The notes under the pieces: model-generated
What the model saw: the letters and a program-made list of their open reading frames with translations, nothing else
Told to the model about the DNA's origin: nothing
Databases searched by the model: none
Shown: positions 27,101 to 37,006 of the stretch, piece by piece
Layout: every line of letters starts with the position of its first letter
Position numbering within the stretch: position 1 is the first letter of the stretch
Translations under genes and position numbers: made by a program
Origin: Ascaris suum
Taxonomy: Eukaryota; Nematoda; Chromadorea; Rhabditida; Ascarididae
Reading direction: 5' to 3'
NCBI GenBank assembly: GCA_013433145.1
Contig: CM024175.1
Coordinates: 3,704,516 to 3,768,515 of the forward strand
Length of the DNA stretch: 64,000 nucleotides

Positions 27101-30100
27101 TAGCCACAGTTAGGTGCTCAAGACCATAGAAAAGCTGATAGACCTGTACTCTGCATCGGCCTACCGAAGGGACCCCGTGAATGATGGCCTTCATTAACGG
27201 ATAACGTGAAACCCGAGCACAACTCTAAATCACACCTTCCAAGCTTTGTTAGCCGTAATGCCAACCATATGGTACGCGCCGAAGGCACTGCATTTTGCAC
27301 AGGTATGATCGGCCGCAACATCAACCGATCCCGAGTTCTGCTTAGCAGACAGGTAGATGCACAATCTCATACGCTCAAAGATGATGCCACGTGTGCAGGA
27401 TTTTGAGGACTAAGAAATTTGTTGATTGGAAAATGGTTACTGCATTCTAGAGATGCAAGCCGATAATGGAAAAAAGAGCATTTTGACGGAAAATTAGGAC
27501 GAAAATGACAATTGCCATGAAATCGACTTCAAGATTGTGCAATCTGGAAATCTTCAAGCAAAGTATAATTAAAAAAAGGCAATGTGCTCAGAATATTTGT
27601 GTCATTTCTGATAGAAAGAAAGAACTGAATTTTCCGGATGCAAACCTGTGTGCTCCAGAAAATAATCTTTTAACTGAAAATATCTAAGAGAAGCCTAAAG
27701 AAGCAATAAAGGTCGATAAGTGCTTCTGATCGTCGATAGAAGGCGAGTTAGAAATGCTTGGCAAACAACTATCGCCCCACTAAGCATTAGTGCTAGGATT
27801 TGCAATCATCGAAGAACATGTCTGTTCCGCGGAAAATTCGATTTAATTGTGAGCAACGAACCCAATATGCGTTGAGGATAAGTTCACATGCGCCTTTGCT
27901 TGCTGCGTAGGGATTTGTCGGATTCAGCAGTGACTTCTCGTTCTTCGGTGCGATATCATTCTTTGAATCGCCATACACTTCATCTAAAACATTTCAATAT
28001 GTTATAGTTGAAAATCGCCGAACAGAGGTCACTTTGGTGATCATGGTCAATACTTGCAGTTCTTTGCTTTGTTGTTTCAAACAAAATCATTAATTCAAGT
28101 TGTAAAACATTTTTGCTGGTAATGAGTAGAAACCTAATGAACACTGCCCGAATTCGAAATGCACTGGTTCCTGTGATGGAATATGGATCAGCATAGTCGT
28201 GTTTGACAGCCACAGTCGCAAACACTGAACCTAAACCGATCACTTCTTATTTGCGATTTGCGATATTCGTGATGTGCAGTGGTTAGAAACGACGGACAGC
28301 CACAGTATTTTCATTTGAGCCGAGATTGCCACTTTTATTTATTTCTTTCATTTGTTATTTTGTAAATATATTGCTTAGCAGGATACCTGTACTGATGTGA
28401 ACGAATCGTCGCAAGTTCTGGTAATGGAAAGTGACCGCTTCGAGAAGTGTCGTTGTTGAGAGTACATTCTCGACAATTGTCCCCACTCGATCATTGTACG
28501 ACTCGTCGACATGCGTTATCGCAGCAAAATGGATTACTGTGTCAATCTGCAACCTCTGATGATTCACTTCCTTAAAATTAATCAATTTCAGCTTCACTTC
28601 AGTTGTGTCCATTCTCACCATCTCGATATCAGCCATAGTCTGAACTGCTGACCAATCATTGGAGACACTTCTTGCTCGCTGATATCTGCATACTTATACA
28701 TAGACTGCAAACTTTCAGAGTCCATCAGTTGCCGCTTATTGACAGCCGAGTGCGCACTAAATGATAGAAGTGTTTTTAAGGCTTCGAAATTGTTCGTATT
28801 AAGTGATTTGCATAATTCCCAGAAGGATAAGAAATGAGCAGCACGATTTGCGATGCCAATAATTTCGCCGTCGGAGCATAAGATGGATGCTCTTTTCAAA
28901 GGTATACGAGATTTGAGAATATCTGATTAAAAAACAGCTGCAAAATGCGCACTGAATCCTTGTTCGTAAGGGATTCGAATTTCATTCGAAAGATGCTGGA
29001 AACTATACACAAGAGCACAAAGACGAGAGCTGCGTAAAGAAGCCGAGGATATTTCTCCGTTTTGATGAGCACCAATCTCAGAATGGCATGCCTAAAAATC
29101 TTTGTGAAGTCTGCAAGAGTGAAATATGCAGGCTTTATTTTACTGCTGACCTGCGTATACTCAGAAGCCCTAATTGAGAGGATGCTCCGTTTCTCAAGCA
29201 TTTCTAGGACTGACTCCGAAACTATTGAAAAACAGCTACAGAACTTAATCCGTTGGATGACTCTGAAGCTGTCAGCAAGACATCTTCCGATGGCTTGGCC
29301 CCACACAGCGTCTACCAATTTATAGGTTCCATTTACTGCAGCCCTCTCTATAAAAGAATCAGTTGCTGCGAGAAACATTTCCTAAAGTGCTTGCTGAAAG
29401 CAGTGTTAGAAGTAGTCAAAGATTGCAACTGTTATCAATCCCCACCCCCACCCTTCCCCCCCCCCCCCCCCCTCACAAAAATCAGAAAAATGGCTGCACA
29501 TTACAATTGCTGATAAGTAGAAAAGAGCCAACTATAACGACTGAGTTTATCACAACCAACGTTTCGGAATGCAATTTTCCGGAATTTACAACACCCTTCA
29601 TGCCAATTGTGTTGGGAGAAATGACTCGTTGCGAAAACTGAGGTTCCTGTTCTCGCTTTTTTTTTCTTGCAGAACAAGTCGCGTCATCCAATTTCAGAAA
29701 TCCCTTGCGATCAGTGAAATTCCGTTGAATGTGGAGGTGGTTTTTCTGCGCATTAGGCATTCTTGCTTGCGAATGTCTGCGCACACGCGTTCGCTATCAC
29801 TTAACGAGTCGTAAATCACTTTATCGTCGCGACAATATCCAACATTTGCACCGCATTTAGAGCATTTATCTGCACGACGAACTTTCTGAGCATTTTTTGC
29901 AAATTTATTGCGCAAACGTGCACTATTTCAATGTGAAAAGTATGCATTTAGAAACGTACGTGCAGTATCTATGTGCGACCCGATCGAACTTTACAAACAC
30001 CACGGCTATAGTTAAGAAATTTCATGTATTAATGCACGTCACTCATAACCTCATGCATGGTTGCCGCATGCAGGTTTTTCCAATTCTACGGAGATGATAA

Positions 30101-32575
30101 TATTCAAAAATTCCAAGAAATTAAATGCATTTTATATTGACCCAATTTTCGACTACCATCGCTCAGCTCCGAGAATCTTGTGTAATAGATGTGCACATTG
30201 CTCAACATGTTTCATGTTGTGTTCACATTGTTTATTCATATTTCCCCTCAAATTTCACTTCAAATTTCATTCCTTGTTTTTTTTTTACTGCTTATCAACC
30301 CGTTAGTCAGTATCAAACCAGTCAGTGAGTTGAGTGTGATAGGAAATTACATCCTTTTTCCACTTGCTCAAAATCCGCTCAGAACAGCTGACGTTTTTCG
30401 AGGCGAAAATGGTGGCAGAGATACTTGAATGGAGGAGGACCTTTGATGGCCATGAAAAACTCTAAATATCAATTTTCGGCCCGAATGGAAGAGAAATATT
30501 GTAATTTCACCTTTGCTAGAAATGAAAAACTTTATTTTGGGGGGAAAACTGCAATTATGTAGACTGTTTTTTGCAGTAGAGGCTGTTAGGTCTTTAGATA
30601 AAGGAGCAGGGCCTTATGCTCTTATGCCGACGTGTTGCGAGGAAATGTTCGACAGACGTGAAAAGTACTTGAGTTTGTGCTACCTGTTGTGAACAATAGG
30701 TCAGTATATGAAAGCCAGAGATGTGAACAAAAGAGGAAGAGCTTCCGTTGATCGAACTAAGTTATGCAGAATTAAATGAAAATATGAAGTATGCGAGAGA
30801 TACCAGCGAAGAGATAGATGGAGTCACGCATGCACACGGACGGAGGAGACTTTGCCATGGTGCAACCTTGTAAAATAAGTCTGCAGAAGCAAATAAAACA
30901 GTGGGAGGATGAATATACGTTAGGAAACTGAGGCAACTTGCTAACGCGAAAAACAGCATGTTTAACATTTACGTTCCTTTGCAAAAACAATTATTTTGTC
31001 TCGTAAGTTACTCAAAGATATGTGAGAAGACGAGAGTTCATTCTATGATGGAATCTGTGAGAAGGATACGCAACGCAGGAACACTGATAGATTTCCACCC
31101 GGATTGCTGGCTTATATAGATATGTGGGTTCCTAAATTACCTGCTGCACTACGGTAGCAAATATTTAATTATATGCAGTTTTAGAGTAAAGCGAGGTTAT
31201 GCTTCTTGCCGAGACCACTTTGATGGATTCCCTTCTTTAGGTAGAAGGCGGAAAGTGAACCCTTAACAGAGGGAGAGAACGAGGACGGTGGATTCTTCGG
31301 GGAGGGACTGAAAATTCGCTCCCTTTTTCTCTTTTTTTGGGCTGGAGCACAGGAGATATGTAAGCTGCTTCAACTACTGGGAGGACTGAAACAGTGAACG
31401 CTAATGCGAGTGGTCAATAATATATGGAAAAGCAGTGAAGAAAACTTGGCATGAGGAAAGCATTGTTAAAGCATCTTCGAGGTGGTCGGATTTTCGTGTA
31501 AAATAAGGTAGTAATGGTATATGCAACAAACACCGTTTGCAGTTAACTTTGAATTGAAAATTTTAACGGTTTAATTTGAGGCAACAAATTTTGAAGTGAT
31601 TTGTTGAGTTCGCATCTTTCTGATCGAGAAAGACAATGTGACATTTGAAGTTTTTTCTTAATTTTTGGCAAACTTACTTTATACTCTCGAAGTGTGCGCA
31701 AGAGAAGTTCGAGATTCTGCACATTTCCGCATATGAATTTGTACCTTTCTGATTTCGTCACCTTTGATTCTACATTCTCCTCGGATGCTCCGAATTCCAG
31801 CTTGTCTATGTTCACAAAACTGCAAAAATAGCATGTTTTCCCAGTCACGAGCTGCACTACGGCAATTTTTCATGCTCGTCAACCGCAAGAAGTAGGCGTT
31901 CAGTCGAAAATTTTGTAACGATAAGCCCCAAAATAACACGTAGTTCAGTTAACGCTGCAGCAGCATATACGATCGGCGATGTAAAGCACTCCTTCAGAAA
32001 AGACTTGTGTAGTGCTGATTGTTGATTACATGAAGAAGACTTCAAATCAGCATGATTGAAACAACTACTTTCGGTGATTGCATCTACGGCGCTGATTAAA
32101 ACTAGCGAACAATTGATTTCCCTTTTGAACTGAATGTCTTACTGTCGGTAATTGGTAGCGAAATAATGTTGTCACAATTCGTTGAAGGCCATATGTCTAT
32201 GATTACAGAATTCTTTAAATTTCAAGACTATCGTTTGCACCGTAGTTCTGCTAATAGATGATGATCTGGACACTGGACAAGTACAATATGGTCTCGTTTT
32301 CTTATCTTATAAATATCCCCGATTGTTCCTATTGTGTTGATTTCAAAGAAGTAACATCTACATGGAGAGAGACCACTTTCATAGTATGTCTAGAGCATTT
32401 TAAAGGCACACGAGAGTGATTTAACACGATGTTCAATAAAACGTGCAATTCTACAAGAAATAAAAAACTCTACCGACCTAGTTGAAGGCCATCTGTCGAA
32501 AACATAATTGATGAAGTTAGAGCCGATGAAACCACAGCCTCCAGTGATAAGTACTGCATGCGGCTGCATCGTCAT
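23985..32575 (-). CDS. TGDS: dTDP-D-glucose 4,6-dehydratase (TGDS / RML-2 type), complete, 7 exons
   Basis: Exons: 32575-32478, 31819-31678, 28546-28387, 27983-27862, 25714-25569, 24916-24761 and 24195-23985; 1035 nt including the stop, 344 residues, close to the 350 of human TGDS. All six junctions agree in phase (2,0,1,0,2,2). The enzyme is an extended short-chain dehydrogenase/reductase that converts dTDP-glucose to dTDP-4-keto-6-deoxyglucose using bound NAD. In nematodes this feeds dTDP-rhamnose synthesis. Visible motifs: NAD loop TGGCGFIG (residues 11-18), HFAA (86-89), ISTDEVYGD with the T133-D134-E135 triad, catalytic Y159-x3-K163 in NPYAASKGA, substrate segment RMNNVYGPRQ, and SWMYVDDCAEAI. 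The last exon carries RPYHDRRYYIDFSKI, typical of the family end. No signal peptide, so cytosolic. No frameshift or missing active-site residue. Confidence 0.95.
24761..24916 (-). CDS. TGDS: TGDS exon 6
   Basis: Acceptor TTTTTTTTAACAG, donor GTAAAT, phase 2 at both ends. It completes the arginine of HTR-SWMYVDD and contains DDCAEAI, GETYNIGTDFEKRN and the helix IHDTVAKLL. Confidence 0.95.
24917..27861 (-). other. TGDS introns 4 and 5
   Basis: Intron 5 (25568-24917) is AT-rich. Intron 4 (27861-25715) has two stretches of higher GC content with unusual dense overlapping short frames (about 25760-26220 and 27040-27410). They do not look like host exons and could be old repeat copies. A database of repeats from a related nematode would be needed to name them. 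Confidence 0.45.
25569..25714 (-). CDS. TGDS: TGDS exon 5
   Basis: Acceptor TCTGCTTCAG, donor GTAAGG, phase 0 in and phase 2 out. It encodes VMVRMNNVYGPRQ, KLIPKFTTLAIEGKPYPLMG and DGQHT, the strand and loop that contact the sugar nucleotide. Confidence 0.95.
27862..27983 (-). CDS. TGDS: TGDS exon 4 (catalytic Asp-Glu and Y-x3-K)
   Basis: Acceptor ATGTTTTAG, donor GTTCGT, phase 1 in and phase 0 out. It carries the dehydratase Asp134-Glu135 (DEVYGD) and the catalytic Tyr159 and Lys163 in NPYAASKGACE, so most of the active site is on this 122-nt exon. The donor is the weakest of the gene. Confidence 0.95.
28387..28546 (-). CDS. TGDS: TGDS exon 3
   Basis: Begins in phase 0 after GGTTGCAG with IDTVIHFAAITHVDESYNDR, the NAD-proximal HFAA motif. 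It ends VHIST at a GTATCC donor in phase 1, so Thr133 closes this exon and the catalytic Asp-Glu opens the next. Confidence 0.95.
28615..29378 (-). CDS. Membrane-protein-like reading frame inside TGDS intron 2
   Basis: Two adjoining minus-strand frames (29378-28896, 160 codons, and 28899-28615, 94 codons) can be joined by a ~95-nt intron: donor T/GTATAG within the first frame, acceptor TTTTTAATCAG before ATATTCTC, phase 1 to phase 1. The joined frame has ERAAVNGTYKLVDAVWGQAI near its start, a hydrophobic span YPRLLYAALVFVLL, and a soluble region containing KRASILCSDGEIIGIANRA. I do not recognise it. It is on the same strand as TGDS, entirely within an intron, and could be a nested gene, an unrecognised alternative exon set, a decayed insertion, or chance. 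The first base of the gene is not defined. Confidence 0.3.
29440..29473. repeat. C-rich tract (potential G-quadruplex on minus strand)
   Basis: CCCCA, CCCCCA, CCC, TT and then a long run of C. The minus strand (the coding strand of TGDS) has at least four G runs here, so the unspliced TGDS transcript could fold into a quadruplex within intron 2. Confidence 0.85.
29474..32477 (-). other. TGDS introns 1 and 2 outside exon 2
   Basis: Contains a short plus-strand frame series near 29.9-30.4 kb with no family features. Nothing else recognised apart from exon 2. Confidence 0.45.
31678..31819 (-). CDS. TGDS: TGDS exon 2
   Basis: TTTTTGCAG acceptor and GTAAGT donor, phase 2 in and phase 0 out, 47 whole codons plus one base. 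It encodes FVNIDKLEFGASEENVE and the segment around RYKFICGNVQN, the second Rossmann strand and following loop that binds NAD in this family. Confidence 0.93.
32478..32575 (-). CDS. TGDS: TGDS exon 1 (start codon, NAD loop)
   Basis: Starts at the ATG two bases after a GATTTTAG acceptor-like site and ends at a GTCGGT donor in phase 2. It encodes MTMQPHAVLITGGCGFIG and the first helix. An in-frame upstream ATG (32635) exists, but the acceptor and the family's short N-terminus favour 32575. Confidence 0.9.
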
Positions 32576-32590
32576 CACTAAAATCAATTG
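32576..32590 (-). promoter_or_regulatory. 3' splice acceptor just before TGDS start (candidate spliced-leader site)
   Basis: The minus strand reads TTGATTTTAG immediately followed by TG and then the ATG. An acceptor 2 nt before the start codon is the usual arrangement for a spliced-leader addition site in nematodes, though cis-splicing from a 5' untranslated exon would look the same. Confidence 0.45.
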
Positions 32591-35324
32591 TTTTAAATCG
32601 CGCGACCTAAAGAACATCAACGCAGTTGCATTCATCAGTTGCAGATTGGCGCAATATTAATGAGTTCTGACAACAGCTCTGTTTCAAGTGACGATTGCTG
32701 AGAGTCGATATGTTGGACATGTTTGGCCTAGAAACGGATATTATAATTCAACGCTACGAGCTGTCTAGTTGTTGCTTCTATTTTTGCTTTTTTTCAATCA
32801 AGGTGTTCTACAAGGAAAAACATGCAACAGCAGGCGAAGATGAAGAACAAAAAAAAAAAAACAAAATAAGCTATCATAAAGGGATATTCAGGTAGAGAGT
32901 CATCAAACGTCACCTAATTCGACAAGTTTGAGCAGCAATGGTGAGAAGGTGGAAACAGCTCAATAACATTTTGGAAGCGGGAGGAACTGAATGCATCGAC
33001 AATATTGGAGAAAGCAGATTTTATTCTTGTTTCTAAGGAAATTGGAAAATGCACAAAACGCTTCAATAATTTTTTCGCGTTCTGAAACTGATTTTCGCAA
33101 CGAACAAAAGAAGGAAAAAACTAGAATTCATCTCAGAGATGGGTTCTGCTAAAGGGCACACATTTCTTTCAGGTATTAATTTTGATCATTGTGAAATGAA
33201 CACGTCAATATCATAAACTGGGATAGTTTGGAGAATTTAGATCCTTCTGCCATACGAGTCACTCCCAAACGTGAAGGTAAACTTTTATTGTGCTAAATAA
33301 AACTTATCCGTTCAATACTAGAATACAGAATATTTTATGACCTCGGAGAAAACGGTTGTCGAATAATCGCTAAGAGATTGATACTATCGAACTCCAGTAA
33401 AAACCATCGCTTACTGCGTGTTCACAAACCTAGTACGTGCACTTCTATGCACTAAGTGAAAATTTAGATAGACACTTTCCCACTCAAATGAACTAATTAA
33501 AAGAATTCACTGCGATGGTCTTCGGTGGGTAACATCGCGCAGAAACTCCATGGTTGAAGCATAAATGAGGCCTCCATTGTTGATGAAATCATTTTCGGAG
33601 ATGCTCTAATGAGTAGAAGCGATTTTGAGCCAGGACTATTTATTCACAAATTTCATCTACTCTTTGCGTTGCATCATAATCTTACCTATGTTTCTTTGCG
33701 GAAACAAATATGACGGCACACTGATAGATGCAGACAGAATAAGCGATATTGCTTAAAGGAGTGACAGTATAAAAATTAATGCAATCAACATTTGTGCTTC
33801 CAATATGAATTTTCAGGACTTTCTTTGACGAATGCACTTTGAAGTCAGTAAAGGGGAATATAGTGGACATCATATTATTTGTCCCCGTTGCCTCTCTTTG
33901 CCTGTAAAGTATATGGCTTAAATTTTTGAAGAAGATTCAAGGACACGTGTTTCATATTAAGTACCGCTATAACAACTCTCTCTAAGGTGGTATTGCTGCG
34001 GCAGAACAATGAAAAATTCTATTTCTATTTAGAGCTGCAGCTTTTCAAGACAATTATTTTCTTGCAACCACATAAAGGAACAAAAATCTCTACCTTTTAA
34101 GATGTCGACGAATTATTAAATTAATGAAGCGGAGCAAACATTTTGCGTTACACCAAAGATTCATCGCATTCAAGGAAGCTAAACGCGCTCTTTTTGGTTA
34201 AGGTCGAAAAAAATTTCTCCGATTTCGATCGAATCCTCCCGTAAATTTCTCCACGAAGAAGATTTTAAAAAATCGAGAGACCTAACGTGAAGTTTAGATA
34301 ATCTAGCATAACGAATTAATAGAATTACGATTCGAATCGGAATATCTTCTTGATTTGAGGGTAGCCTTTCATCTCACGCAAAATTCTTTCGCAGCTTCAA
34401 AGCAACAACCAATAAATGACTTTCACGGCCTCATTCCATAAACTTTTCATCGCCTATATATTATCATGACAAATAAAAACATTCACACTTGATTTTGATA
34501 CTCAAGAAGAATATAGAATTATATTCGATGATGGAGGTGAAGTGTTTCTAATTGATAGACATCAGCACCACTATATCATCGCCAATGAAGTCGTGTTCGA
34601 CTAGCGGATGAGCATTATCTTCAGCGTTCATCATTGCAGTGAAATCGTAATCAAATCGCAGCGCCAATTAACAGTGGCAAATGTGCACCGCAACTGAACG
34701 AGCACTCAAATGAAAGAAAAACGTTCTCGATGCGTGCGATAGGTATGCCGGTCATCACAATGTTCCGAGGAATATTTCTAGGTATCGAAGTCGACATACA
34801 ATTGACCTGAATACATCAACGTCACAATGTACGTACGCCCGCGGCAAATATCCCGTGAAATCTTTCAGCAACTTGTTTCAAGAACTCAAATACTTCTATT
34901 GACTATAGCAACATTACGAGAATACTGAAATCGGTGAAATGATGTTGGTACTTAAGCTTATAAGAATTAAAATCGGTTTATAAATATTCGGGAAAGTATT
35001 TCAGTAAATTCTTTGATGAACAGTCAGTTCTTTTTCTTCAGTGACTACGCGCTTTTGCCAGTTAAATGTACCTGCTCAAAGTGACTCTCACAAAAATTCT
35101 ACCGTTTCCAAACTAGACTCTGCACTAGAATCTTTCATTAGCTCAAACCCTCTAAACATCACATTAAGAAAAACTTTTCATGCATAAAGATCCCACTGCT
35201 GATCATCTGTGAAGAAGAAAGAGCTATTTGCGCAATGAAAGCATTCAAGGGAAAGAGCAGCTTATTCCTTTAGAAAGGATTCCGTCTCTGCAAAAGAAAA
35301 GACACTCCTAATTCCCCGGTTATT

Positions 35325-35696
35325 ATGTTTGCAGCGATTATCATTAGAATGTCGTTATTTTTAACGAAGGGTTTTTTCTCGATTAAAAAAAGTTTACAAA
35401 ATCAAGTTGAGGAAGTTATGGAACCGTATGAATGCAATGGGTTGAAGTTCTTGCATAAAGTCACGATGATGCAAACTGTTAAGCATGCGAGGCCCTCAAA
35501 CGTACGAGATCATCCACAGGCTCAGGAATGCACATACACACAGACACATGAATATATATGTGATGAAGGCTTATGGTCGAAGTCTGACGGGGAGCTGACC
35601 TCTGCACAGCGATGGGTTCCCCTTATCCGGTCAATCAATTTACAGGTATCTCAAGAAACTAAAAACTGCTCGAGTGGCTTTCCTTTCGATCTCTGA
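35325..35696 (+). CDS. Isolated 123-codon frame, unassigned
   Basis: ATG-initiated frame with a hydrophobic start (MFAAIIIRMSLFLTKGFF) that could act as a signal or anchor, then a polar region without recognisable motif, ending at a stop. No splice partner found. Chance is the simplest explanation. Confidence 0.15.
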   Translation: MFAAIIIRMSLFLTKGFFSIKKSLQNQVEEVMEPYECNGLKFLHKVTMMQTVKHARPSNVRDHPQAQECTYTQTHEYICDEGLWSKSDGELTSAQRWVPLIRSINLQVSQETKNCSSGFPFDL

Positions 35697-36366
35697 GCTT
35701 GGCCTTGCTGATCGTTGCTTCGTTTTTGTTACCTACCGCTCAGAGGTACCAAGTACTGCTCCGTTGCATTGGGCGCTTATTTATTCGTCTTAGAGCTTGA
35801 ATCTCGCTCTTCTCGAACGCTGAGGGTGTTCTACCCGTCGTGCCAGAAAAGACTTAGTCATTTTCTCGCTATTAGGGCCGAAACGTGCCGAATCTGATTT
35901 GATGTGGACCTTTGTCAGCGTAATTTGTACTACGGGACCGTAAGAGATTGCTTGCTCATGTTCCAGGGCTCTCCGTCACAACGGCGCTGATGGGTTCGTC
36001 TTTCAGGAGGCCCAGCTTACCAGTCTGTTTTTAGAAACATCTGAAAATCGTAAGCAGCAAGCGGAAAGTCATGGATTTTGTCTATTATACCGGACAGCGC
36101 CATGTTCAATGGGAGCTAGATTGTTTTAAGGGGAGAATATTTTTTCTTTCTATAGTATGTCACAATTTCCTCATCTATAAAATCTAGCCTGGTGTTTGAA
36201 ACCTCGAGAAGTGTACGTTGGGAAGGGCAACATTTGATAGAAGAGAAAGGATTGAAGTGCCATAAGCTGGTGGGGCTACGCACTGCTTGGAATCACACTA
36301 ACTAGAAATTCAGTCAAACCAGAGCTGTAATAAAGTAATTGTCGTGCGTACTGATTTAACTTTGAG

Positions 36367-36741
36367 TTAACATTGAAGCAGTGGAATTGCTCTCGACTCC
36401 CTTAGCAGTTGAGTTTCCATGTTCAATAAAACTTCATCCGAGCATTCACTGCATGAATCGGCAAGTAATCGAGCAATTCTTACTTGTGAAGGTACCCACT
36501 GACTAGCCGTTCAATTAGCTGCATATCACTGTTAATGGCTTTTTATAAATGCTTCATAACAGTGTTACTAAGTGATAGATGCTTGTGAACTGGGCGCAGT
36601 TCAGTCACTATTTGTTGATGAGACGGCTACTTCTAGGTGGGAATGGGCAGCGACAGGAAAGAGGGCTGACAGAGCAAATGTTTTTGCACACCTCTCTATT
36701 GAGTCTGAGTGCTCCATTGGCTTAACATTGAAGCAGTGGAA
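36367..36741. repeat. 20-bp exact direct repeat flanking 335 bp
   Basis: Bases 36367-36386 and 36722-36741 are identical over 20 positions (the unit starts TTAACATTGAAG and ends CAGTGGAA), with no similarity beyond them. This could be a long target-site duplication around an inserted segment, or a duplication left by double-strand-break repair. No poly-A tail or terminal inverted repeat is seen between the copies. Confidence 0.8.
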
Positions 36742-37006
36742 GACGTACCAGAGAGGTCGGATTAAAGCGCATTTATGCAAGCCTCTCTATGAGAGCAATT
36801 TCGATGTCAATCCGTCAGAAAACGCGAGCAGAAGCAGAACTGATAGGCTTTTGAAATACCAGCGTAAGGTTTACTTTTGTCCAAGTGTTTCCGAGCCTAG
36901 CAATAGTAAATTGTGTGCAGCTTCTGTGCGCACCTGTGTGTCTACAACTGGTTCGGAAGTGAGTGAATTAATTCGAAAGCTTGTGCCAGATATCATCTAC
37001 GTATGA
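36572..37006 (+). CDS. Isolated ~144-codon frame, unassigned
   Basis: Open frame with balanced amino-acid composition (segments VDETATSRWEW, LTLKQWKTYQRGRIK, SELIRKLVPDIIYV) ending at TGA. The first codon is not ATG, so if real it would be an exon. It runs across the second copy of the 20-bp direct repeat. No family recognised. Confidence 0.25.
   Translation: MIDACELGAVQSLFVDETATSRWEWAATGKRADRANVFAHLSIESECSIGLTLKQWKTYQRGRIKAHLCKPLYESNFDVNPSENASRSRTDRLLKYQRKVYFCPSVSEPSNSKLCAASVRTCVSTTGSEVSELIRKLVPDIIYV

Noticed and set aside
31857..32045. Frame upstream of TGDS exon 2
   Set aside because: In-phase splicing from exon 1 enters at 31819, and the frame has no family similarity.
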